In this document: piece after piece, positions 22,430 through 32,996 of the stretch
How the letters are laid out: each line of letters opens with the position of its first letter
Position numbering within the stretch: the first letter of the stretch is position 1
Origin: Dendrocalamus latiflorus
Taxonomy: Eukaryota > Streptophyta > Magnoliopsida > Poales > Poaceae
Assembly (NCBI GenBank): GCA_017311315.1
Contig: CM029671.1
Coordinates: 22,318,565 to 22,382,564 of the forward strand
Direction: 5' to 3'
Length of the DNA: 64,000 nt
Translations under genes and position numbers: made by a program
Notes under the pieces: model-generated
Databases searched by the model: none
Told to the model about the DNA's origin: nothing
What the model saw: only the letters and a program-made list of their open reading frames with translations

Positions 22430-23275
22430 CGACGTGCAGCGACTGGCTGGTTTGGCTGTGCTTCCTCTGAATAAAACACCGGAACGAGGGATTAGGCAGC
22501 CATCATTTTTGTTTCATTTTCTATTTGTGTTCGTCCATGTATTGGCTACGATTCAATTGACTTGCACGGTTGAGAATAGAAAAGCAAAGTTTTTTAAGCT
22601 GGAAGTATCACAATTTTAATGCGCACCCCCCCCCCCCCCCCCCAATTGTTTTCTTCATATGAGCATTGCTTGTGTCAGCAACACCACCATATCTACTCCC
22701 TCAAAAAAAAAAAAAACACGCGAGCATGATTTGCACAACTCATAAGCAATAACAACTGCACATTCTCTATATTGATTTTAAAAAGAAGTAATACAATGTC
22801 ACTTGTAACATCACAGTAACCCACTAACAATTTAAGATTATAGTTAGAACCAAGGAAAACATATACTTTGTTTATGGCACGATCTATCCATGGAATTATG
22901 CTTGAAGCCTATCATCTGAGATATGTGACAGTTAAAATGCTGCTCTCATAGCGCCCCTAGTTGCATCACGCTTCATCTCTGTAGCTTTCCCACTTCCTCG
23001 GAAGTACATGTACACTTGCTGCACCCATAATGTCAAAAAGGCTCAGATAATTCACTTCAAGTTAATTCTAGAAATCAGATCGGTTGCTCATCGCAAGACT
23101 GACCTGGATAACCCAGATGCTGAGCAACGACTCGAGGCAAAATAATCCAAATCCAACAAAGTAGAAGATCTGCACAAGAATTATATGAATTACTTAACCA
23201 ACCAAAGAACTCATTGGCATCAGGAATCTAAAAGCTACTCTAGTAATTTCCATCAAAAGTTCAAAATTGTGTATC
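22227..23275. repeat. Segmental duplication block B, source copy (NDA last exon to SCAMP last exons)
   Basis: Collinear with 12616-13665, including the poly-C tract (22626-22643), the convergent 3' flanks of NDA and SCAMP, and the last two SCAMP exons. It differs by scattered point changes and short indels, for example a GCGAGCGA expansion in the 13.1-kb copy. Confidence 0.85.
22626..22643. repeat. Poly-C run (18 bp)
   Basis: A homopolymer C tract between the convergent NDA and SCAMP 3' ends, duplicated at 13016-13032. Confidence 0.9.
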
Positions 23276-26200
23276 TAAGATAGACATAAATGTAGTTGGC
23301 TAACAATAAGGTGCTGCACCTACCCCCACCAAAGCATTCACGCTGATAAGATCAATCGCTGGCAAAATTCCTCTACAAGAGCATAAGAAAAGTCAGTCCA
23401 TGAAAAAGTTCAAGGAAAAACAGAAGAAAACATTTTGGACCACCAGACAGTGCCACATGAATAGTCAGTAATCTTCTGAATCACAGCCTTATTATAAGTA
23501 CCGATCATGAGAATATGAAGTCCCTTATTGAGGGAGTTAAACATTTTATGTTTGTATGGAAGAAATGAAGGATGAACACAATTCAGGAGCTTGATTAAGA
23601 TGAGTCCAAAAATGGGGTCTACGTAATCAAGTGGAAACTGTGCAGTGGAGCTTTGTTATACGATGCAAGTTTTAGTATGCTATTGCAGGTGTATCAAAAT
23701 ATGCAGCAACATACAAGTCATGCCACTGTCTCACTGACACTATCATAGCAAAAGCCATTTGTATCAAATGCATGTACTATGGAGGTCACTAGTTTCAGTC
23801 TTCATAATGTCCCTTGACAGAATATAAACAAACAAGAATCTTATTGACAGAATATAAACAAACAAGAATCTTACGCCAAAGACTTTCCCTCAAAGACAGC
23901 AGGAGGAGCCACAGCAGAAAATACACAGAAAAGAATGTGAAGCTGTAAAGACAGAAGGTTAGAGCATTATATTCAAATAGGTTTTAATTATTGAACATCA
24001 AAACATAACACAGAAACCAACGCATTCTTAAGTAAGCGACTCATAGGACCTACCAAGTAAAGCAAGAAGAACAATCCAAACTTCAAGGCACTATCAGTCC
24101 TACAAAACAAGTTGCCAAAAAATGTTATTTATCCATATGCAAAAACCAGGAGGAAAGAGACATACCACAATAATACAGTAAGCTTTCAAATAAATATACC
24201 TCATAGCATTATAAAGAGGGCGATACCATAACATATATGCACCAGGAACCCCAGAGATGAAGTAGATGATTGCTAGCAACCAGATCTTCACACCTGAAAA
24301 TGGATAGCCATTCATAAATAAGCATTAATTAATTTTTTAGATGCACAGAGCCACAGACCACAGGCAACACCAAAAGGGATGGAGTATTACCTTCTCCCTT
24401 GATCCAAGCTGAAGTAACTGCCATGATGTTCCAGAAGAGACAGCAAACCAATCCTATTCGATGCCAGAGAAAGCTTTCTTAGTTTTGCTGACAAGGTAAT
24501 AAAACACCTAATATATTTATATGTAATATAAGAGGAAGATCTATTCAATATGGCCTTCCATTTCAACCTTTGAAAAACAAAATTAGAATTGGAATGGCAT
24601 TTAGCATAAAATTTGGAACTAAAATGCAGAATTCAAATGCCATTAAGATCTTCTCAAAAGCTTCTTCCTGTGTTTTAGAAATCTCATAACATACATTGTA
24701 ATCTTGGAAATGCAGGCATACAGCAATACAACCCTTAATGGCATTAATAATTGCCTCTGCCAACATATTTAATTATGCTATGGCTGACAACTGAAGAAAA
24801 TGCAATGATCAAACTATATGTTTTTTAATGTAAAACACACGTGACAAATTATTTCAGCGGCCATGCCTTGAAGTTTGAACAAAATTCCTTGCCTATCTTA
24901 GTGTTGGTTCATATCCCACAGGCAAAAAAAGGTTAACCAACTCAAAATGCGATATTTCTGAAATAAAATAATATCTTCTAAGGTATGGACAGAATGCTTG
25001 TCCACAATGACATTTAAAAAAAGAAGGTTCTTCATCGAAGTTTAAGAATTAGCAATTTTGTGAATTGGAAAGGAAACATACCAAGAAATGATGCGAACGC
25101 AAAGTATTGTATTCTTTGAAGGTGACTCGGTATCTCATTGGCAATATCATGGTGGATGAGTGGCAGAAAAGGAGGCCAGTTTTTCTCCTCGATGACAATA
25201 CCAGCTACAAAATCATACCAAACCAATTAAGGAAACATAAGTTTAGCTACCCATGAACAAACAATTAAACAAATTTTCTGTTGAAAAAATGAATGATCAC
25301 AACATAATGGTCAGATACAAAAGTCTGATAACAGAGAAACAGAAAGTTCAAAATAACAAAAGAAAATAGATACAAGTTTAGCTTGAACTTGGCATACAGC
25401 AATCTCTAACTCAAGGTAATTATCCAAAATTAATACAACAGTGATTCTGATGCTCATTAGACATACTTGCTTTACAGAACTATAACTAGAGCATCACTAT
25501 TATTCTTTCATTTTCTTCGGAGTAACAGAAAAAGGATTATCAAGGAGAATCGCTTCTACGGTGTCACCAATGAAAGAAAATCAATGAACATTTACCTCGT
25601 GCTGCAGCCTCTTCTCTCCTTTTTAGTTCCTAGTCAATACAATGAATATAGCAATGTAAGAATCACAAACTGACAAAAGTTGCATGGCTCCTATCAACTA
25701 CGTAGCATAACGTGGGGAATACATTGTGCAGCTAAAGGCTGAACTTCAAAAGGAAATCAACAGTACATTATGATCCTAAATAAATTTTAAGAAATTAGTT
25801 CACATTTAAGCCTACTATTCAAGTTTGAAATGAAAATTCAAGACTAACCAACATGAGCTCCAAACAAACTCTGTTTTGGCTTTTGAGTTATGTAACGGCC
25901 ACAATTAAAGAGTAATATAACTGCATATATGTGCAATGTACCTTCTCCCTCTTGTTCAATTCTGCTTCCCTCGCTTGAAGCTCCTTTTCCCTTTTCTTCA
26001 GGTCCTGGAGCATTCACAGAGCACACATTACCGCGAAGCAACAAAAGCTATGCACGTCCTCGGTACAAGCTGTGGACAGCATTTTCCTTCAAGCTGCATT
26101 ACTCGTAGCCATAGGTGCATTTTGCAGCTGAGACGATTAGATGAACAAACTGCACATTCATACAAACCTTCGACGAGTCAAGAGGGATATCCACCGTGGC

Positions 26201-26784
26201 GCTGAAATCTGCGGGTTCAGGGGGAAGGGGCGAAAGCCGTGAATTCGACGCGGGAGGCACGTTTCTGGGATTCTACATTACAGTACAAATCACAAAGAGG
26301 TGAGCAGCCAGCCATAAAAGCAAATTTAACCCCTACTTCAAATTGGTCCGAATAAGAAGAACACAACACCGAACACCTTACCGTCATGTAGAACGCACCG
26401 CCGCCGTAGTTGGACTGCCCGCCGGCCTTGCCGCGCGCTCGTTCCTACAGAGAAAACACCAGAAAATTCAGCCGTGAGCGCACACAAGTGTTTAGGCACC
26501 AACGTATCATCAGGACACGAAAATTTTCCCCGCAAGAACCGTCGGCGATGGAAAGATTGCGATAAAAAAAAGCAGGAGATGGGGTTATCCATCGCCGAGA
26601 CGTGGTTAGATCTGCGCCCCCGCTCAGATCCAAACAGGAACGAACACCCAGCGAAACTAGGTCCGCTGCGTCCCGCAATGGTGGAATTCCCAGAAAAGAG
26701 AGATGGCGTAGGAGGTTGATTTCTTACCGAGAAAGGGTTCACGTCCTCCTCCTCGAAGGGGTTGCCGTCGTAGCGCCCCGCCAT
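22932..26784 (-). CDS. SCAMP: Secretory carrier-associated membrane protein (SCAMP), 13 exons
   Basis: Exons: 26784-26728, 26444-26382, 26272-26168, 26004-25942, 25629-25596, 25204-25082, 24453-24391, 24293-24200, 24099-24055, 23942-23875, 23372-23324, 23169-23104 and 23018-22932. The N-terminus MAGRYDGNPFEEEDVNPF carries two NPF endocytic motifs. A charged coiled coil follows (KKREKELQAREAELNKRE). Four membrane spans come next, with the conserved WYRPLYNAMR between spans 2 and 3, ending YFRGSGKATEMKRDATRGA. SCAMPs are tetraspanning proteins that recycle between plasma membrane, trans-Golgi network and endosomes. Plant members are 280-310 aa; this one would be about 305. All exons keep phase except exon 9, which I read as 45 bases where 46 are needed (expected FFLLYL, read FFLLT). 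This is either a one-base lesion or a local sequence error. The gene is convergent with NDA and divergent from SOSS-B copy 2. Confidence 0.9.
23814..23873. repeat. 30-bp tandem duplication at the SCAMP intron-10 donor
   Basis: The unit starting TTGACAGAATATAAAC is present twice in perfect tandem (23814-23843 and 23844-23873), directly abutting the 5' splice site of exon 10 on the minus strand. Only the exon-adjacent copy provides a GT donor. Confidence 0.85.
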
Positions 26785-27410
26785 CTCCCTACCCCTCGCC
26801 TTGCCCCCGGCTCCCTTCCTTGCTTGCGCCGACAATGGCGATGGAGTAAGGAGTCTCGGGGGGAGACGATGAGTCCTGCCAAATACAGCAGCGCACGAAC
26901 CACCACCACCCCCACACCGTGACGACGACGACGACGACTGTCGCGAAGGAAGCTGGTTAACGCGACGCGCGCACACGGAACGGCCTCTCCGGGTAGTAGT
27001 TAGTTAGTTAGTTACTGCTCGCGGGCCAAACTTCTTTTTCTTGCTTGTATCTTATTGGCCCCTCCATTGATGGAAAAATTAGGCTAATACCACTCGAAAC
27101 ACATGAGGATCCCTTTATGATTAGCAAAACACCGCTCGAAATAAAATGTCATTTTAACCCCAAAATTACTCATTACCTTTTATATTCCCCTCACATCTGA
27201 ACGGTGGTAGCACGACAACAATTTTGAGTGGGCGAAGTGCGTGTGCAACAAAGGAGCCATCTCGACGAAGCTATCGCCGCTTGCTGTGGGGGCTCCCTCG
27301 TTAACCACTAACTAGGATCACCTGGCCGGCGGAAGGCCGCTCTCCCGTCTCTCCGAGCGTCACCCATGGCGCACAAAGGGGTAAGCCCCCCCCCCCCCCC
27401 CCCCCAAATT
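26785..27410. other. Intergenic between divergent SCAMP and SOSS-B copy 2
   Basis: A GC-rich SCAMP upstream part (to about 27000) holds a GACGAC repeat near 26918-26937 and a TTAGTTAGTTAG stretch near 27000. Low-complexity sequence follows, and then a 20-bp C run (27386-27405) immediately before duplication block A begins. No gene is seen. Confidence 0.5.
27386..27405. repeat. Poly-C run (20 bp) at a duplication boundary
   Basis: A homopolymer C tract ending six bases before homology to the SOSS-B locus starts (27411). It is the longest of the G/C runs in the window. Confidence 0.9.
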
Positions 27411-28222
27411 CAAACTTGACTCAGATTAGACGACCACAAGATGTTCGATCAAATGCCTAGTAGGAACCAACCACTACTTCAGCTTAATTACGTGAACCCA
27501 TACTACACCAAGAGCAATGACCACGAATCCTATCAAGATCGGATTTTGCAATGCAAACATTAGCAGCTAGTCCATGTTGTTCTTACTCGAACAGCAGCTA
27601 AAAATTAACATCATGTTGCAGGCTGACGCGCCTGATGGTAGCGGCGGGGGCGGGGGCGGGACGGTGCAGCTCAAGGACCTCGTCCCGGCGGCGACGAACA
27701 CCGTGAACACCACGTTCATCGTGCTCGACAAGGCGGCCCGGCCGGCGCACGGGCACGGCCGCGACGGGAGGGAGGAGACGTGCCTGTCGCTCGTGGCCGA
27801 CGAGACGGCGGCGGTGCATTTCCTGCTGTGGGGAGCGGAGTGCGACGCCTTCGAGCCCGGGGACATCGTGCGGCTCACGGGCGGCATCTTCTCCTATCAC
27901 AGGGGCAACAACCTGGTGCTGCGGGCCGGCAGGCGCGGCCGCGCGGAGAAGGTGGGCGAGTTCACCATGCTGTTCGTGGAGACACCCAACATGAGCGAGG
28001 TGAGGTGGGCGCGCGACCCCGGCGACCCCAGGAAGATGGTGCAGGAGGCCGTCGTCTCGCCGTACTCTCAGATCTTCAAGCCGCTGCACTGATCATATCG
28101 TTCCAGCTCTTGGTCGTACTGCTCTGGTCAAACTGGACGCGTTTTGGTAATTTCAGAATGCTAGTTTCGCAGCTGATCGTGGGTTTTGCGTCCCCATTAT
28201 GACGTGCATTCATGCACAAAGA
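27411..28222 (+). repeat. Segmental duplication block A, second copy
   Basis: Matches 16124-16940: the same upstream sequence, the same TTGCAG-preceded frame and the same 3' flank up to GCACAAAG. There the homology stops and LTR-like sequence begins. Confidence 0.85.
27613..28092 (+). CDS. SOSS complex subunit B homolog, copy 2
   Basis: This is 159 aa and collinear with copy 1 at 16346, with three substitutions (Lys in VQLKDL, Asn in YHRGNN, Trp in EVRWARDP). The OB-fold core is intact: ECDAFEPGDIVRLTGG and VGEFTMLFVETPNMSEV. An in-frame upstream ATG at 27574 would add 13 residues (MLFLLEQQLKINI). That stretch is not shared in frame with copy 1 and looks like untranslated or intron sequence, so I keep the start that aligns with copy 1. 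As there, TTGCAG just after the ATG could be a splice acceptor. The 3' flank is cut off by LTR-like sequence after about 28222, so the terminator context differs from copy 1. The frame is undamaged, so both copies may be expressed. Confidence 0.8.
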   Translation: MLQADAPDGSGGGGGGTVQLKDLVPAATNTVNTTFIVLDKAARPAHGHGRDGREETCLSLVADETAAVHFLLWGAECDAFEPGDIVRLTGGIFSYHRGNNLVLRAGRRGRAEKVGEFTMLFVETPNMSEVRWARDPGDPRKMVQEAVVSPYSQIFKPLH

Positions 28223-29002
28223 AGCAGCTGATTCTTGCCATTTTCTTGTCCTAAGGGTTAGTTTTTGGATGGAATATATAAATATCTCTCTAAGAGCTAT
28301 TAGGACAAGACTACTGTTCTATTTTTCTATTCCTTGAGCTAAGAGCAAGTCTTCTCCTTATTTATGCATGTGTTGTACTTAATGAGTGTGGAGAGCAATT
28401 ACTTTGTGCATGTGTTGCACTTGGTGAAGGACTTTGTGTCCGTTGAGTTACGATTCTTGATTCGTTCAAGCGAGGGTCTCCGACTTGTTACTTTTGGAGT
28501 TTACCGACTCCTAGACGGCTTCAGAGGCATAGTGGTTTGATAATTTTCTCAAGAAGCTTGTGAGAAGCCTCGGCGTATTATGAGTGGTGTGGTGCTCATC
28601 ATCTTTGCAGTGAAGGAAGAGCAATCTTAGTGGATTGAGGTGGTTAGTCTTAATTCATAGAGCCGATCCAACTCAATTGGGCTTACCTCAACGTGGATTA
28701 GGACAAACCGACAAGTTTTTGAACACCACGGTAAAACATTGCCTGTCATTATGGTTTGCTATCTTGTGCTCAATTTACATTTAAGCAATTTATATTCATT
28801 ATTTAATTGAGTACTTGTCATCCTAGGATTGTTTAACTTGATTTAGAATTATATCGTTAATGCACTTAGTCAAATTTAGACAATTTAGGCTTTACTTGTG
28901 AAAACCAAATATTTTACACTTTTACATTATAAATTTGGTGGTAGCCTAAAAGAATTTTTAAAACTGTTTATTCACCCCCCACTAGTCGACCTTCTCGATC
29001 TT
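28223..29002 (+). repeat. Probable copia-type LTR fragment or solo LTR
   Basis: The right end reads TTCACCCCCCACTAGTCGAC then TCTCGATCTTACA. This is the conserved closing of many grass copia LTRs, which end TTCACCCCCC, a short GAC block and TTACA. The AT-rich body with an ACCACGGTAAAA word near 28725 also fits. No matching left end or target duplication was fixed; the left limit is simply where SOSS-B homology stops. Confidence 0.45.
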
Positions 29003-31151
29003 ACAATGGCAATCGGCCGTAAGGGGGATGGGTCACAGGGGCAGATCTGGATCCAGACTCTAGAGGTGAGGAGGGAGTGAGAGACAACAGTAGGTGTGAG
29101 GAGGAGCGGCGGTATGGCGAGAGGATGAAGTGGGAGGCAACCAGGTGGGGGAGGTCTGAGGAGGATGAGGGCGGCGAATCTACAGATTGGGGGGCTTCAG
29201 CGCTTTGACTGTTGGTGGCGGCTGGGAATCAGGAGTTGGGTTGGGGTCTTGGGGAGGGAAACTAAGGTTTTACACCTTCAATGCTACTGTTGAGTGTTGA
29301 CTGGCACACATATTGGTCTATATCACGGGTAAACTGGTGAGATAGGTACGGGTAGAGCTCACCCATATCTGTGCCCGTTTATCCGACGGGCAGAGAATTC
29401 CCCTATTTTCATGCCTGTGGGCAAAGAAAATATCCCATACCTGGCTCCATTTGGGCATTTACCCGCGGGCACACGGGTAAACAGACACAATTGCCATCCC
29501 TAGTCATGATTGGTGAGGTGTGAACAGTGTATAACAACATGACTCGGTGGAAAATAGACTATAAAGGCTTGAATCAGTCATAAACGGGTCGGAACTCGAG
29601 GTAGTTAGGTTAAATCGGGGTCAAATATAAGGTCCCGCGGTGGTGACAGTTGAGGAGGCCTTTTTTTGGCTAAATTCATTCATGGAGAGCATAAAGGAGG
29701 TCTAGGGAGTCCATTTGACTAGTTTTTTTTTTGTCTTGGAGATGCACAGTAGGGGTTGGCATAGGTGTGCAGGAGCTCGAGGCAAAGGTCAGGAATGGCG
29801 GCGGCGGTCTGGCGACCTCTCCAGCGATGGAGGCGGCATAGGGAGAACCAGTGGGATGGGAAGGCATGTCTGGTGTGGTCGGCTTGGACTGGGATGGAAC
29901 GAGGAGATGGGGCGCTGCACACTAGAGTGCGACAGGGGAAGCGACGAGGCTGCATGGCGCGCGTTGTTTCCCTTTTATAGGGTGGTGTGTGGAGATGGGA
30001 ACATGACGGCATTGTCATGGGCGACAGTGGGGTACCATGAAGTTGCCATGTGGCGCAGGTTGCTACATGGTGTCTTTGCTGCTCGGTGTGGCATCGCATG
30101 CTAGTGTGGGCTAAGCTAGGCCAGTAGGGACGCAGGCGGGAGCTGGTTTGGATGGGCTGGTTGGCATGGGGAGTTAGGGTGAAGGTGGCTGGCTAAACTG
30201 GGGTTTTAGTGTTTCTTGTTTGGTTTTCTATTTGTAGGATTTTGGGAATTTCATTTCCAGCAGAAGAAATTTTGTTATAAATTACATCAGGTTTCGTAAA
30301 ATCAGAAAAAAAAATCAATGTAGTGGCAAAGTGAATTTTGAAAATTTTAGGGAGTGATTTTGAAGGGTTTGGTTTAAAAAGTTACAAATTTTAGGCTGGT
30401 ACACATGCACTGCAAGGACGCTGTCATGGCGCTCCTCAAGTAGGGGGTTGACGCTCTGCTCCTTTGTGCTGTGCAGCACCTGTCAGGGGGGATCCAGTAA
30501 TCAGGCGAGCTTGGGCAACTGCCCAAGGTGCCCCGCCGGCCAGACCCCCTACCATGGCCTAGGAGCTTTGTTGTATATCTGTCTTGACGACGAAGAAAGA
30601 AGAAGCAACGTGCTGCCGTGTGCGCTAGGCTTGGCGAGATGGCTCACTCCTTGGGTAGATGCCGCATGAGGAGGCCTATTGGATCAGCCCACTAGACCAC
30701 CAAGGCACAGCAATTAAGGAAGCTCCTATATACCGCGTGGGCAACGAGTAGTGCTCCTGTTGTCCAGGTGGGCCAGGTGTGGCCCATGTGTCTTACTTTT
30801 TTGTTATTTTTGTTTTTTCAAAGATTCAAAAACATGCATCATTTAAACCGAATATCCATTTCGTGATCTGTTTAAATCATCATGGTCCTTACAATGAATG
30901 CTATAAAATATCTATATTGTAAGTATTTTCAACATAGTGATGGTAACATATCTGGTGGAATAGACAACAAAAATTAGAGGAACAAACCAAATGTGATTTT
31001 GGAATATCTATCCAACTCGCAACTTTGGATGTTTCTATAGGTAGAGCAAAATTTTCACGCATTACTTTCAAATGTTCTAGTAGTTTACAATGCATATTTT
31101 TTTAAAAAAATGATGGGGAAATAAATCGAAGAGTCAAGTGTACCAGTAGTT
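29003..31151. other. Intergenic, no gene recognised
   Basis: GC-rich stretches with unrelated ORFs (29676-30104 and 30448-30669) and no domain. A block at about 29330-29503 with ACGGGTA and CCCGTTTA words ends GCCATCCCTAG, which resembles one end of a hAT-type repeat, but no partner was found. Confidence 0.4.
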
Positions 31152-31307
31152 GTTCCTGTAGGATCAAATACTACAATCAGAGGGGGTGAATGATTGTCGC
31201 TGCTTTTTGGAGTTTTCTGGCGGTTAGTGAAGGTTTTGACTGCTTGGTGCTAAATCGCCTGATCAATCGCTCAATGCACGACCACTTGATCAATCGATCT
31301 GTTTGAC

Positions 31308-31375
31308 CACTCGCCCAATTGCTCTGTTCGAGCACTCGCTCAATTGCTTTGTTCGACCGCTCGCTCAGCTTTGCC
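31308..31375. repeat. Degenerate tandem repeat, about 25-bp unit
   Basis: Successive units of the form GACCACTCGCCCAATTGC followed by TCTGTTC, with variations (GAGCACTCGCTCAATTGC, GACCGCTCGCTCAG). It lies inside the solo LTR. Confidence 0.6.
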
Positions 31376-32371
31376 CGTTGTCGTGAGATCCAATCCACCT
31401 GCAACCACCAGTACTCTTCAAGCAAATCATGAGCCAGATTGATGCAAGATGATCTTTATTGCTAGTTTTCTGTGAATTTACAAAGTGCCCTCACAGGCAC
31501 CCCTAAAAGTACTCCCGTCGAAAGCCCCCAAAACTGGTCATGTTGGCCCCTAGCCTCTCTCTGCTTTAGTAGGCTAACGTCCCAAACCGTGTACGCCTCA
31601 ACCACGAACACACAACTCTATCTCTTCTGAAAATCAAGGGACCCGAAACCCTTCCGAACACAGGTTTTAACCAATTTCTAAAACTTCCAAATTATGGACT
31701 CCATCCACAACTCGTAACTCATCACGTGACGAAGCCTCCAGGACCGCACCTCCTGTATCTTCATCATGCCTCATCACCTCACATGTTAAAGCCTCCAGGA
31801 CTGCACCTTCTGTAGCTTCTCCATGCAACACAACCTTTGATCTCTACATGCTCCAGCGTGAGCCTGACCACCTCACATGACATCCTTGACTGCCTAGACC
31901 TCAAATTTCTCCCTCCTAGTCCCGGTCCTCCTCGTCACCGACCATGAGTGCCTCCCGCCAACCTGCACATGCAAAGGCCAAAGAACATTTTTCACCAGCA
32001 CAAGTTCTTCCCAACTTGATCGACATTAGTCCACACACTCAAACCACACCTTTATCTAACCATACACATGAACCAGTTCATCCACGACCATATTTTCCTT
32101 GCTCTCCAGAAGTCAACCTCCGACCACTCATTACGACCGCTATGACCATCATGCACAGGTCGGTCGCTAGCTCATCGAGTGCTAGAAAACACAAGTACTC
32201 GGGAATTACTATCGCTCTGCTCAGAATACTCAAAAATCATAAGTATCATGGCACTACCAGTCTATGACTACCGACCATCAACCAATCACTGTTCCATCGA
32301 CCACTGAGTACCAAGTATCGATCATCGAGTACCAACTAGGTACTGAATGCAAACTATCGACTTCTCATCAT

Positions 32372-32503
32372 CGAGTATCGACCTGGTACTGCAGCAGCGA
32401 CAATCGAGTACCTACTTAGTACTGTAGCAATGACCACCGAGTACCTCCCTGGTACTGTAGCAACAACCACCGACTGATTACTGTCACTTCCGACCGGTCC
32501 ACT
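32372..32503. repeat. Degenerate 33-bp tandem repeat
   Basis: The anchor CGAGTA recurs at 32372, 32405 and 32438, with a fourth, weaker unit at 32471. The unit contains GGTACTGTAGCAA and GACCAC words. It lies inside the solo LTR. Confidence 0.7.
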
Positions 32504-32679
32504 GAAGCTCACGACCCTAACCATCCTAGTTGAAGCCTGCTGACTACCACCGTAATCCATTGATTCTTGTTCACTGTTTAGTACGACCGATTTCCCATAG
32601 CATATGACCGATTCACAATAGCTACGACTGGTTACATTGAAGCATACGATCGATTCTTTTTCGCTTACGACCATCGACC

Positions 32680-32750
32680 AGTTTACTGTAGCTCTAACCG
32701 GTTCGCTGTAGCTACGACCAGTTTATTGTAGCTACGACCAGTTTCACCAA
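32680..32750. repeat. Degenerate tandem repeat, about 22-bp unit
   Basis: Units resemble GACCAGTTTACTGTAGCTAC, repeated about three times with substitutions and one shorter spacing. It lies inside the solo LTR between the 33-bp and 14-bp arrays. Confidence 0.6.
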
Positions 32751-32870
32751 AGCCTCTAACTTCAGGGTCTTCAACCTCTACGAGTGCTCTCCGACTCCAC
32801 AGTCTTTGACTCTTCTAAAAACTCTGGACCAAGGTCATTCACCTGTAGTCGTTTTGCCATGCTTGACCTG

Positions 32871-32996
32871 CCGTTGTCGAAATGTCGTGGTCGACTTGTC
32901 GTGGTCGATATATCGTGGTCGACCTGCCATAGTAGAAATGCTATGATCGACCTGCCGTGGTCAACATGCCGTGGTAGAAATGCAGTGATCGAAATC
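32871..32996. repeat. 14-bp tandem minisatellite (9 units)
   Basis: Nine successive 14-bp units with consensus CCGTGGTCGACATG start at 32871, 32885, 32899, 32913, 32927, 32941, 32955, 32969 and 32983. Related, out-of-phase words continue to about 33055. It lies inside the solo LTR. Confidence 0.85.

Noticed and set aside
29676..30104. Overlapping ORFs up to 129 aa on both strands
   Set aside because: Arg/Gly- and His-rich compositions typical of chance ORFs in GC-rich DNA; no domain or splice context.
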